Shown: positions 50,839-60,930 of the stretch, one piece after another
How positions within the stretch are numbered: position 1 is the stretch's first letter
How the letters are laid out: the number at the start of each line of letters is the position of its first letter
Assembly: GCA_014191195.1 (NCBI GenBank)
Contig: BJGZ01000003.1
Span: forward strand, 1 to 64,000
Origin: Chlorobiota bacterium
GTDB lineage: Bacteria > Bacteroidota > Ignavibacteria > Kapaibacteriales > UBA961
DNA: 64,000 nt
Direction of reading: 5' to 3'
Translations under genes and position numbers: made by a program
The notes under the pieces: model-generated
Database searches by the model: none
What the model saw: only the letters and a program-made list of their open reading frames with translations
Told to the model about the DNA's origin: nothing

Positions 50839-51180
50839 ATGAAAACAATAAAACACATACATATTATAATCCTTTCTGTGATTATGGTATTATCTCAAGT
50901 GTCTGCAATTATGCATACACATGATTTTGTTTTATGTAACACAAAAATTGAAAAGATACACATATATGGTATTGAATATGCTCATGATTCAGCCAGTGTA
51001 TCAAATCATGTACATTGTGCTTTATGTGATATTTCATATAGTCCTGGATTTTTGACAATTCATAATAATCAAACGATTTTAGAATTTTCACCTGTACAAT
51101 ATTCACATACTTCCCCCTCTCAATTCTACGCTTTTTGTAACTTACAAAAACAATCTAGGGCACCCCCTTATACTGCTTAA
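50839..51180 (+). CDS. Small exported His/Cys protein, DUF2946-like, in a probable metal-uptake operon
   Basis: The 113-residue protein has a signal-peptide-like leader (MKTIKHIHIIILSVIMVLSQVSAI). A short mature part holds potential metal ligands: HTHDF, then HVHCALCD with a C-x2-C pair. It ends RAPPYTA; a terminal RAPP/RGPP is typical of small DUF2946-type proteins encoded beside metal-related TonB receptors. Similarity to that family is by eye. It precedes the TonB receptor by 48 bases. The start codon is only six bases after a strong terminator hairpin, so its transcription start is not obvious. It may act as a metal-binding accessory for the receptor (inference). Confidence 0.6.
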   Translation: MKTIKHIHIIILSVIMVLSQVSAIMHTHDFVLCNTKIEKIHIYGIEYAHDSASVSNHVHCALCDISYSPGFLTIHNNQTILEFSPVQYSHTSPSQFYAFCNLQKQSRAPPYTA

Positions 51181-51228
51181 TTAATAGTTTAATAATTCAT
51201 TAAGTAGTATACATTATTAGAGTTAAAG

Positions 51229-53604
51229 ATGTTTTCACGTGCATATTTATGCTTGTGGGTATTCTTATTTCTATGTTTTGCTAGTGATATATATGCTCAG
51301 AATATGAGAACAATATCAATTGTAACTCAACTAGAAAAAGGATTAGCTAACAAAGCATTATCTCAGGTATCAGTACTTATTGGTACCAAAGGTATAAGAA
51401 CTGATATAAACGGATTAGGTTGGTTGACGGTATCTAAAACAGCCACATATTCACTTAAGGCTAGTTATCCAGGTTATGTTTCCGTTCAAGATACTTTATC
51501 ACCAGGTGATGATACAACCATAACAATTGTTTTAAAAGAAATAAAACTTTATCAGGCCAATAAGATAACTGTTAATGCAGATAGAAATGGTGTATATGGA
51601 ACAGCAACACAACAAATTAAAGTAATTTCCTCTAAAGAATTAGATGAACATAGAGGGCAAACCCTAGGTGAAAGTTTAAATGGACAACTTGGAATAACAA
51701 CTATTCAAACTGGGTCTTCAATTTCGAAGCCTGTGTTAAGAGGGATACATAGTCAAAGGCTTTTAATATCCAATGATGGAATAGCACAAGAAGGACAACA
51801 GTGGGGTGCTGAACATGCTCCTGAGATTGATATATTATCAATAGGTTCTATACACATTCTTAAAGGAGCAGCTGGAGTAGAATATGGCCCTGGAGCAATG
51901 GGCGGAATGATCAAAGTTGAACCGCCTTCAATGATGGATACTGCTGGTTTAAAGGGTATTATTAGTTCTAATTTGATGTCCAATAATCGACAAGGCTCTT
52001 TGTCGGGCTCACTAGATGGAGCAACTTCTTTGTATAGTGGAGTATTATCATTAAAAGTTCAAGGAAGTGTTCGAAAAGCAGGTGATATGGAAGCTGCTTC
52101 TTATGTATTAGGTAATACTGCATTTACAGAAAAGAATGCTTTTATTTCTACATCATATACTCATAGTAATGGAATAATTGTTAAGAGTAGATTTTCGACT
52201 TTTACTTCTGAATTAGGAATTTTCAAGGGAAGCCATATTTCTAATTTGAGTGATTTATTGCTGGCTATAGAAAGAGGAAAACCATTAAAAGAATATGAAT
52301 TTTCATATGCTATTGCTAATCCCAAACAATATATTGTCCATGATTTATGGGCAAATTCTATGTTTATTCCTTTATCTGAGAATATTAATGCAGAAATAAT
52401 TCATGGCTGGCAATTTAATGATAGAAAAGAATTTGATGCACATAATTTGCGTATTCCTAAAGATTCAGTTAATGCATTAAATGAAGCCCTAGCAATGCCG
52501 GCTATGAAGCTTCAATTAGTAACGCAATCACTAGATATCAAATTCAAGATACAACAACCAACTCATCATCTTACTTCTACGTTTGGATGTTCTTTTCAGG
52601 ATCAAAATAATGTACGCTCAGGAAAAGTATTATTAATACCTGATTATACATCAGTAAATATTGGCTCTTATCTATTAGCAAATTATATAGATAAATCTAT
52701 GATTTATAATATAGGAATTCGATATGATAAGAAGAATATTGACGTTCCAGCATTAAATACCCCAATAAGAAAATTTCAAGATACATCACTTTATTTTGAT
52801 GGTTTTTCTGGTGCTGCTGGTGTTCTATGGCAATATGACACAAATATACAATGCACGATAAATTTTGGAACTACATGGAGAGCACCACAGATAAATGAAT
52901 TATTCAGCAATGATATACATCATGGAACTGCGCAATTTGAGATTGGAGATATTAGTCTTAAAAAAGAGCAATCTTTCAGCATGGATATCAATACTATCTA
53001 TAGTGAACCAGATTTTCATGCTGAATGTAGTATATATTCAATGTGGTTTGATAATTATATAGTAATGTTACCAGACAAAGAATTTCCAACTGTAACTGTT
53101 AGAGGTACCTTTCCTACTTTTAGATATTCTCAAACAAAAGCTATTATATATGGTTTAGAATTAATGGCAGAGTATCATATGAATGATTGGTCCAAAGTTA
53201 CAGTTCAGACTACAATTACAAAGGGTGATGATAAAACTAACAATTCACCATTGTTCCAAATTCCAGCTAATAGGTATCAGGCTAATATTCATGTACATAA
53301 GCAAGATTTTCTTTCTATTTTTCATGATGCTTTTGCTGAATTTGGTTGTTTATTCGTAAGCACACAAGATAGATTTGCGCCTGATTTAGATTATGCAAAT
53401 CCCCCATTGGGATATCAACTTTATAATATCTCTTTTGGTGGTACAATACATACAGGATATGATAAGTATATTTCATGCACAATGAGTGCAAACAATATAT
53501 TCAATACAGATTATAGGGATTATCTCTCCAGATATCGATATTTCTCTGCTGATCAAGGATTTAATCTAACATTTAGATGTTCTTATTCATTTTCACTATT
53601 ATAA
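51229..53604 (+). CDS. TonB-dependent outer-membrane receptor, ZnuD-like
   Basis: The 791-residue receptor has a signal peptide (MFSRAYLCLWVFLFLCFASDIYAQ). A carboxypeptidase-regulatory-like beta domain follows at about 25-105. The TonB plug comes next, including ELDEHRGQTLGESLNGQLGI and GPGAMGGMIKVEPP. The 22-strand-type barrel starts at about 240, with FGTTWRAPQINELF and GIRYDKKNIDVP, and ends SYSFSLL. The RGTFPTFRYSQTKA stretch in the barrel resembles ZnuD-type zinc/metal receptors of Bacteroidota; ZnuD assignment is moderate. It lies between the small His/Cys protein and a lipoprotein of a family often found after such receptors. It takes energy from TonB/ExbB/ExbD, which are encoded at 29270-32064. 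Confidence 0.82.
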   Translation: MFSRAYLCLWVFLFLCFASDIYAQNMRTISIVTQLEKGLANKALSQVSVLIGTKGIRTDINGLGWLTVSKTATYSLKASYPGYVSVQDTLSPGDDTTITIVLKEIKLYQANKITVNADRNGVYGTATQQIKVISSKELDEHRGQTLGESLNGQLGITTIQTGSSISKPVLRGIHSQRLLISNDGIAQEGQQWGAEHAPEIDILSIGSIHILKGAAGVEYGPGAMGGMIKVEPPSMMDTAGLKGIISSNLMSNNRQGSLSGSLDGATSLYSGVLSLKVQGSVRKAGDMEAASYVLGNTAFTEKNAFISTSYTHSNGIIVKSRFSTFTSELGIFKGSHISNLSDLLLAIERGKPLKEYEFSYAIANPKQYIVHDLWANSMFIPLSENINAEIIHGWQFNDRKEFDAHNLRIPKDSVNALNEALAMPAMKLQLVTQSLDIKFKIQQPTHHLTSTFGCSFQDQNNVRSGKVLLIPDYTSVNIGSYLLANYIDKSMIYNIGIRYDKKNIDVPALNTPIRKFQDTSLYFDGFSGAAGVLWQYDTNIQCTINFGTTWRAPQINELFSNDIHHGTAQFEIGDISLKKEQSFSMDINTIYSEPDFHAECSIYSMWFDNYIVMLPDKEFPTVTVRGTFPTFRYSQTKAIIYGLELMAEYHMNDWSKVTVQTTITKGDDKTNNSPLFQIPANRYQANIHVHKQDFLSIFHDAFAEFGCLFVSTQDRFAPDLDYANPPLGYQLYNISFGGTIHTGYDKYISCTMSANNIFNTDYRDYLSRYRYFSADQGFNLTFRCSYSFSLL

Positions 53605-53618
53605 AAAAGGAAACTATT

Positions 53619-54191
53619 ATGAAATTTATTAGAATGAGCATATATATATTATCACTATGTTTAGTACAGTTTTTATTTCCATCATGTAAAAAGACAGATC
53701 CTGTAAAACCACCAGTTAATGAACATGATTATGCTACTGATGTTATTATTACATTAGTGAATCAAAGTAATCCTAAAGACACTATAATTTCGACTTGGAG
53801 TGATTTAGATGGTCCTGGAGGTAATAATCCTACTATATCTGATACTTTACGATTAGCAAAAGGAAAAAAATATAATGGATCTATCACATTATATAATAAA
53901 TCCAAAAATCCGATAGAAAACATTACCAATGAGATTATTGAATTAGCAGATGAGCATCAGTTCTTTTATACACCATCATCAACAATAAATTCACTCATTG
54001 TTTCAATTTTAGACAAAGATTCTAAAAATTTACCAATAGGTTTATTATTTACAATAGATTCACCTATATCAAATCAAGGTATTGGTTTGTTAAATGTTGT
54101 ATTATCTCATTATGATGATTCGCCCAAAGATGGAATTAACAGAAGCGCAGAAACTGATATAGAAATAGACTTTCCAATATCTTTACGATAA
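53619..54191 (+). CDS. Lipoprotein of the metal-receptor operon (type 1 periplasmic binding fold-like family)
   Basis: The 190-residue protein has a leader MKFIRMSIYILSLCLVQFLF and lipobox ending FPSC with Cys at about 23. The mature sequence contains DVIITLVNQ, STWSDLDGPGGNN and DEHQFFYTP, and ends TDIEIDFPISLR. These blocks match a Bacteroidota lipoprotein family often named type 1 periplasmic binding fold superfamily and found directly after ZnuD-like receptors. I chose the ATG at 53619 rather than 53577, which would put 14 residues before the signal peptide and overlap the receptor. It begins 14 bases after the receptor's stop codon. It may help capture or pass on the metal ligand; this is inference. 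Confidence 0.7.
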   Translation: MKFIRMSIYILSLCLVQFLFPSCKKTDPVKPPVNEHDYATDVIITLVNQSNPKDTIISTWSDLDGPGGNNPTISDTLRLAKGKKYNGSITLYNKSKNPIENITNEIIELADEHQFFYTPSSTINSLIVSILDKDSKNLPIGLLFTIDSPISNQGIGLLNVVLSHYDDSPKDGINRSAETDIEIDFPISLR

Positions 54192-54283
54192 GAATTTATA
54201 GTTATACGCATATACATTATTTAGAAAGTCGATATCTGGAGAGATAATCTACATTGTAAGTTTTATATAATGTCAAATAAAGA

Positions 54284-54329
54284 AGTTAACTGTAGATATG
54301 CTATGTGATATGTACAGTTAACTACTTTT
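54284..54329 (+). terminator. Terminator-like hairpin after the metal-uptake operon
   Basis: A perfect 11-bp stem (AGTTAACTGTA at 54284-54294, TACAGTTAACT at 54313-54323) has an 18-base loop. A weakly T-rich stretch (ACTTTTCTTT) follows. It sits 93 bases after the lipoprotein stop codon. It might instead be a palindromic regulator site. Confidence 0.5.
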
Positions 54330-54393
54330 CTTTGGTAAATTCACATCGTACTCGTAACATTGCAACAATAATAACCCTTTATTATCCTTAAAA

Positions 54394-55815
54394 ATGAGCG
54401 ATCCAAATTTTGAACAAGAAGGCTTCATGCACGATCCTGATGCATCTATATTAAAAGATGCATTAGAGAAGAGCAGAAAAGTATTAGAATCTGGAATTGG
54501 TTCATTGCCTCCCGCTGATATTTTAGAAGCTTTAGTACATTATTGTATAGAAACTGGCCATAATAAAGATGCATTAATGATTGCAGATGCTTTATTATCA
54601 TATGAGCCATTTTCTGCAGATGCATGGCATGCTAAAAGTGTTGCAGAAGCTAATAATGAAAATTACGATGCAGCTAAACAATCTATTATTAAAGCGCTTT
54701 CATTAAATCCTTCAGATGCATCTATTCAAATCACTCATGCTATGTTAGCAAATCAACTTGGTGATTCTGAACAAGCATTACATATATATACTTCTCTATT
54801 AAAGATATATCCTGGCAACGATGAAGTCTTTTATGGCATGGCGCAATTACATGAAAAAGCAGGAAGATATCATGAAGCAATTAAGATTTTAAAGTTTCTA
54901 TTAAATAGTGAAGATTTTAAGAAAAATGCATTAAGCGATTTAGGATATTGTTATGATTGTTTGTTTGATTATACTCATTCACTGTTTTATTATGAAGAAT
55001 ATCTTAAAATAGAACCCTTTGATAGTACAGCATGGTTTAACAAAGCAGTAGTGCTATGTCATTTAGAGCGCTTTAATGAATCTGTCGAAAGTTATGATTA
55101 TGCATTGGCAATAAAAGAGGATTTTGCAGGAGCATGGTATAATCGGGGTAATGCATTAGGTTCTATAGGTAAGATATCCGAAGCAATTGAATCATATCAA
55201 CAATCATTATTATATGAGCCAGAAGATACCTCAACTTGGCATAATTTAGCAAGTTCTTTAGAAGAGACAGGTGAATTTAAAGATGCTATACATGCTTTTA
55301 CAATGGCATTATATCATGATGAGAACCATTGTGAATCGTATTATGGTAGAGGTTCTTGTTATGATGCATTAGAACAATATACAGAAGCCCTTAAAGATTA
55401 TGATAAAGCACTAGAATTATTTAGTGAATATACTGATGTGTGGTATGCAAAAGCTGATGTTTTATTTAATATTCAAGATATAGATGGAAGCTTGGATTGC
55501 TATCAAATTGCATTAAAGTTGAATCCAGAAGATAATGAATGTAGACTAGATTATGGATTAACATTAGCTGAATCAAAGCAACTTGAAAAAGCGGAAGAAC
55601 AGTTCTTATATCTTATTCATCATAATGCAGAATGGTATGCAGCATATTATGAATTAGCTAAGATTAAACATATCCAGAATAATGAAAATGAAGCTCAAGA
55701 ATTACTTAAAAAGGCTATTTCATTAGATAAAACAAAAGTTGAAGAAATGCAATCAGATTTCTTTCTTTATTGTAAAAACAATCAATTGATCGATTTATTC
55801 TCAAAAATTATATAG
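54394..55815 (+). CDS. Cytoplasmic TPR-repeat protein
   Basis: The 473-residue protein has no signal peptide and no membrane helix. About ten TPR repeats fill residues 45-465, with the canonical W-L-G-A-P spacing visible in AWHAKSVAEANNENYDAAKQ, AWYNRGNALGSIGKISEAIE, TWHNLASSLEETGEFKDAIH and YAKADVLFNIQDIDGSL. The N-terminus (MSDPNFEQEGFMHDPDASILKDAL) is acidic. It serves as a protein-interaction scaffold; partners are unknown. It precedes mdh by 20 bases, and the pair may be one transcript. Confidence 0.82.
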   Translation: MSDPNFEQEGFMHDPDASILKDALEKSRKVLESGIGSLPPADILEALVHYCIETGHNKDALMIADALLSYEPFSADAWHAKSVAEANNENYDAAKQSIIKALSLNPSDASIQITHAMLANQLGDSEQALHIYTSLLKIYPGNDEVFYGMAQLHEKAGRYHEAIKILKFLLNSEDFKKNALSDLGYCYDCLFDYTHSLFYYEEYLKIEPFDSTAWFNKAVVLCHLERFNESVESYDYALAIKEDFAGAWYNRGNALGSIGKISEAIESYQQSLLYEPEDTSTWHNLASSLEETGEFKDAIHAFTMALYHDENHCESYYGRGSCYDALEQYTEALKDYDKALELFSEYTDVWYAKADVLFNIQDIDGSLDCYQIALKLNPEDNECRLDYGLTLAESKQLEKAEEQFLYLIHHNAEWYAAYYELAKIKHIQNNENEAQELLKKAISLDKTKVEEMQSDFFLYCKNNQLIDLFSKII

Positions 55816-55829
55816 CACCATTGGAGTAG

Positions 55830-56768
<939 letters not shown>

Positions 56769-56788
56769 TTATAAATAAACATAAGAAT

Positions 56789-56825
56789 ACCGGGCTTACT
56801 TTACGATAAAGTACCCGGTTTTCTT
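56789..56825 (+). terminator. Intrinsic terminator after mdh
   Basis: The long imperfect stem pairs ACCGGG (56789-56794) with CCCGGT (56814-56819) and TACTTTA with TAAAGTA inside, then a TTTTC tail. It lies 20 bases after the mdh stop codon and about 35 bases before the YfhO-like gene. Confidence 0.8.
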
Positions 56826-56859
56826 TATATATATATAGATTTTTAATTATATACTAGAT

Positions 56860-59361
56860 ATGGCAAATCAACAAACAAAATCATTTGGTAAAAAAAACCA
56901 AACTCTCAGTCCTCGTCCATTGATTCCAGAGAAATACCAAGATACAGCATATATAATTGCTCTGTTTTTATCTGTTATTCTTTTTCTTTCTCCTGCTTTA
57001 TTTACTGGAGGAAGCTTTAATGCATCAGACAATATTGCCTCTTTTAGTTTTGATACATATCTAAAAAATGCATCAAAAGCTGGTGAATTCCCTCAATGGA
57101 TACCATATATATTTGGTGGAATGCCTAGTTATTCTGCTTTATTAACAACTGGAGATAGATCTTGGGACTTTTTATCCTCATTGTATTTTGGAATTTCTAA
57201 GTTTATGGGGATTATTTTTAATAATGATATTGCAAGAATTGCCTTCCATTATATCATGTATGCAATTGGTATGTATGCACTTATGAGATCGAAAGGAAAA
57301 GATAGATTTATTGCATTCTGCACTGGGTTTGCAGCAGTATTTTCTACTTTTATTATCACTTGGATCATGATTGGACATAATACTAAACCGATAGCATTAG
57401 CTACTTTTCCATTTATTTTATTATTCCTTGAAAAGTTAAGACATAAATTTTCGCTAGGATATGCATCCGCACTTGTTCTTGCTGTACATGTTTTAGTTGA
57501 ATCAACCCATGTTCAAATGGCCTATTATGGCATCATAACATTTGGTTTATATCTTATTGCCATAAGTATATCTTCAATCATAAAAAAAGAATCTTTACTT
57601 GGTATAATTCGCTCTTCGGTTGCTTTATTGATAGCTGGTATTCTAGCATTTGGAATGTCTGCTGATAGATATTTAAGTGTACTTGAATACAAATCATCTT
57701 CTACAAGAGGATCTGGTCCGATTCAACAAAGTACAACAAAAGCCCAAGATAATACAGGTGGATTTGACTATGATTATTGTACTAATTGGTCTTTTAGTCC
57801 TGAAGAAACAATCACTTTTCTTATTCCTAACTATTTCGGTTTTGGTAAATTAGAATATAAGCCTAATAAAAATACAAAAGGACAAATTGTTCAGTCATAT
57901 TGGGGGCAAATGCCTTTTACTGATGCAGCTAACTATATGGGAATTGGTGTTTTAGCATTAGCATTAATTGGTATCATTGCTTTTAGAAAAGATATATTTA
58001 TTCATTATTTGATTGCATTAAGTTTAATTTCTTTGTTTTTATCCTTCGGCAAAAACTTTCCCCTACTCTTTGATTTCTTCTTTTATTATATGCCCGGATT
58101 CAACAATTTCCGTGCACCTATGATGGCTTTATGCGTTATGCAATTTGCAATACCAATTTTATTTGGTTATGGAATATCTGCTTTAACTAGTTGGAGAGAA
58201 GATAGACATCCCAATCAAGACAAAATATTGTATTCACTAGCAGGTGCCTTAGGTTTATTATTAGTTTCAAGCATATTTATCGATCAAGGATCATATTCTG
58301 AAGCAATTGCACAGACACAGAAAATACCTCAAGAACTATTCCCTTTCATCTATTCTAGCATGAAATCTGACTGGTTCTTAACATCTTTTATTGGAATCAT
58401 AACAGTTGCTATTTCATTGCTTTACGTAAAAGGAATTCTTAAAAAAGGAATATTTTATACAGTATTCGCAATTATTCTTATCGTTGATTTATGGCGCGTT
58501 GCTGGACGCCCAATGGAAGTTAATAAGGGCGATGTGTTTAAGAATGAATTTACAACACCAGATTTTGTGAATTTTATTAAACAGGATAAGTCACTATACA
58601 GAATAGCAGATTATGTATATCTAACTCAAGGTAAAACTAATGTCCCAGCATATTTCGAGCTTCAAAATGTTCATGGTTATCATTCTGCAAAAATGAGATT
58701 ATATCAAGATGTTTTAGATATAGCTGGTGGAGCAGGTGGAAATGCAATCACAAATCCATTTTTGCTCAATTTATTGAATGTAAAATATATGGCAGCACCG
58801 CAGCCATTATTCGAAGGAATTAAACCTGTTTATGAAACCACGATGCAAACTTCCCAAGGTTTGATGCCTACTTTAGTATATGATAATCCTGGTGTATTGC
58901 CCAGAGCTTTCTTTGTAGATTCAGTTGTTGTAGCAAGCGATATATCTGTATTAAATCATCTTAAAAATGGTGATTTCGACCCAAAGAAAATCGCTTATGT
59001 ACATAATTCATTATCTAGCAAGATTGATAATGCATTAAATGCAAAAGCAAGAATACTATCATTTCAAAATGAAAGAATTGATATTCAAACAGAAAACTCA
59101 GGCAATAATTTTCTTTTTGTTAGTGAATTGTATTACCCTGTCAGTTGGAAATGTTTTATAGATGATAAAGAAACAGAAACGATTCAAACCAATTATGCAT
59201 TTCGAGGAATCATAGTTCCAGCTGGAAAGCACAAAGTATCATTTATCTATCGTGGCCAAAGATTTGAGCAGGGCAAAATGATAAGTTTGATTGTTAATAT
59301 TCTGACGACACTTTCTTTTGTTATTGCTTTTTTTCTTGAAAGAAGAAAATCAAATAGCTAA
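56860..59361 (+). CDS. YfhO-family polytopic membrane protein
   Basis: The 833-residue protein has about 12 membrane helices spread over 25-530 and one or two near the C-terminus (about 805-825). A soluble, mainly beta-like region of about 260 residues lies before the last helix. Conserved marks of the YfhO group include FGGMPSYSALLTTGDRS near residue 85, ESTHVQMAYYG, and YMPGFNNFRAPMMALCVMQFAIPILFGYG. In Firmicutes YfhO is a GT-C-like membrane protein needed to glycosylate lipoteichoic acid; in Bacteroidota the acceptor is not known. The C-terminal domain, with SWKCFIDDKETE and YRGQRFEQGKMISLI, fits this family. It follows the mdh terminator by about 35 bases, so it probably has its own promoter. 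Confidence 0.85.
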   Translation: MANQQTKSFGKKNQTLSPRPLIPEKYQDTAYIIALFLSVILFLSPALFTGGSFNASDNIASFSFDTYLKNASKAGEFPQWIPYIFGGMPSYSALLTTGDRSWDFLSSLYFGISKFMGIIFNNDIARIAFHYIMYAIGMYALMRSKGKDRFIAFCTGFAAVFSTFIITWIMIGHNTKPIALATFPFILLFLEKLRHKFSLGYASALVLAVHVLVESTHVQMAYYGIITFGLYLIAISISSIIKKESLLGIIRSSVALLIAGILAFGMSADRYLSVLEYKSSSTRGSGPIQQSTTKAQDNTGGFDYDYCTNWSFSPEETITFLIPNYFGFGKLEYKPNKNTKGQIVQSYWGQMPFTDAANYMGIGVLALALIGIIAFRKDIFIHYLIALSLISLFLSFGKNFPLLFDFFFYYMPGFNNFRAPMMALCVMQFAIPILFGYGISALTSWREDRHPNQDKILYSLAGALGLLLVSSIFIDQGSYSEAIAQTQKIPQELFPFIYSSMKSDWFLTSFIGIITVAISLLYVKGILKKGIFYTVFAIILIVDLWRVAGRPMEVNKGDVFKNEFTTPDFVNFIKQDKSLYRIADYVYLTQGKTNVPAYFELQNVHGYHSAKMRLYQDVLDIAGGAGGNAITNPFLLNLLNVKYMAAPQPLFEGIKPVYETTMQTSQGLMPTLVYDNPGVLPRAFFVDSVVVASDISVLNHLKNGDFDPKKIAYVHNSLSSKIDNALNAKARILSFQNERIDIQTENSGNNFLFVSELYYPVSWKCFIDDKETETIQTNYAFRGIIVPAGKHKVSFIYRGQRFEQGKMISLIVNILTTLSFVIAFFLERRKSNS

Positions 59362-59402
59362 ACATGATTGCTTTTGCTCAATAATTTTGCCGGAAGATGT
59401 AG

Positions 59403-60833
59403 ATGTCTAGAAAACAAAAAAGACAAGAAATAATAATTGAACAATTGACAATTGAATCTCTTGGTAATGAAGGAGTAGCAATAGCTAGAAATGAAGAAGG
59501 AATTGTTCATTTTATTAAGCATGCTGCACCTGGCGATATTATAAAAGCAGAAATTAGACATAAGAAGAAACGCTATGCAGAAGGTATTATTAGAGAGATA
59601 ATAGTACCCTCTTCTATAAGAATAGAACCAGTGTGTTCACATGCGGGCACATGTGGTGGATGTTCTTGGCAACATATTGGTTATGAGCATCAATTATATT
59701 GGAAAAAACAGCTTACAATTGATGTTTTTGATAGAATTGGGAAAATCCCTTATAATCATATAGCAGATACTTTACCTTCGCCTCAGCAATTGTATTATCG
59801 CAATAAAATGGAATTTTCATTCGGTTCTAGTAAATGGCTGACAGAAGATCAAATTTCTAGCGGATTAGATTTCAAAAAAAATTTTGCATTCGGACTTCAT
59901 ATTCCAGGTAGGTTTGACAGAATATTAGATATTGAAGCTTGTTATATTCAGCCCAAAGCTGGAAATGCTATCCTGAAATTAATACGAGATACAGCTTTAG
60001 AATGTTCAATAAGTGCATATAATCCCAGAACTCATGGTGGATTTTTAAGAACTTTATTAGTACGATCAACTGTAGCAAATAATGAACTAATGTGTTTATT
60101 AATTACTCAAACTCCAAAAGAAGAAAGTGAATTTTTATTTCTTGATTGGTGGCAAAAAGAAGCTAAGCTGTTAATACCTGATATAACTTCACTAGCAACA
60201 GTAGAAAACAATTCTTTATCTCCAATAGCTCAGGGTGAGATTACTTTTATGGATGGCTCACCTTATATTACTGAAAAGGTTCTAGGAATTAATTATCAAA
60301 TTTCTCCATTCTCATTTTTTCAAACAAATTCTTATCAATTGCCTTATTTGCTGGAGTCGATAATTAATCAAGCAGATATAACTCATGATGATATTGTATG
60401 GGACTTATATTGTGGGGCCGGAACAATATCTTTTCCAATTGCCAAAAAAGCAAAACATTGCATAGCTATAGAATTATCTCAAAGTTCAATTAATGATGCT
60501 AAGAATAATCAAACAATTAATGAAGTTGAAAACATAGAATTTTATTGCTTTGATTTACACAAAAAACAAGCTATAGACTTTCTGCAAACATTATCAAAAC
60601 CTGATATTGTTATTATTGATCCTCCAAGGGCTGGAATAAATCAAATTTTATTAGATCATCTATTAGAGATTGAATCTCCTAAACTTATCTATGTTTCTTG
60701 TAATCCGGCAACTCAAGCAAGAGATTGTGCAATTCTATCTGAAAAATATATTATTATACATATTCAACCAGTGGATATGTTTCCTCATACTGCTCATATT
60801 GAATCCATAACAACATTAATACTGAAGCAATAA
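59403..60833 (+). CDS. rlmD: 23S rRNA (uracil-5-)-methyltransferase, RlmD/TrmA family
   Basis: The 476-residue enzyme has an N-terminal TRAM-like RNA-binding domain (IEQLTIESLGNEGVAIARNEEG, GDIIKAEIRHKKKRYAEG). The [4Fe-4S] cysteines follow: CSHAGTCGGCSW at about 78-90 and a later Cys in DIEACYIQP. The SAM-binding WDLYCGAGTISFPIA and IDPPRAGINQ come next, with the catalytic VSCNPATQARD at about 432 (Cys nucleophile). This is the RlmD/RumA group, which methylates C5 of a uridine in 23S rRNA. RlmC or TrmA substrate choice cannot be excluded. It starts 41 bases after the YfhO-like gene. Confidence 0.88.
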   Translation: MSRKQKRQEIIIEQLTIESLGNEGVAIARNEEGIVHFIKHAAPGDIIKAEIRHKKKRYAEGIIREIIVPSSIRIEPVCSHAGTCGGCSWQHIGYEHQLYWKKQLTIDVFDRIGKIPYNHIADTLPSPQQLYYRNKMEFSFGSSKWLTEDQISSGLDFKKNFAFGLHIPGRFDRILDIEACYIQPKAGNAILKLIRDTALECSISAYNPRTHGGFLRTLLVRSTVANNELMCLLITQTPKEESEFLFLDWWQKEAKLLIPDITSLATVENNSLSPIAQGEITFMDGSPYITEKVLGINYQISPFSFFQTNSYQLPYLLESIINQADITHDDIVWDLYCGAGTISFPIAKKAKHCIAIELSQSSINDAKNNQTINEVENIEFYCFDLHKKQAIDFLQTLSKPDIVIIDPPRAGINQILLDHLLEIESPKLIYVSCNPATQARDCAILSEKYIIIHIQPVDMFPHTAHIESITTLILKQ

Positions 60834-60930
60834 TACTATTACAATATTTCTGATATCTATATCCAGATAATTTTCCTAATTTATTAGAATAATAAGCGTA
60901 GTATTCTCCCCCTAAGTTCAAAGCAGACAC

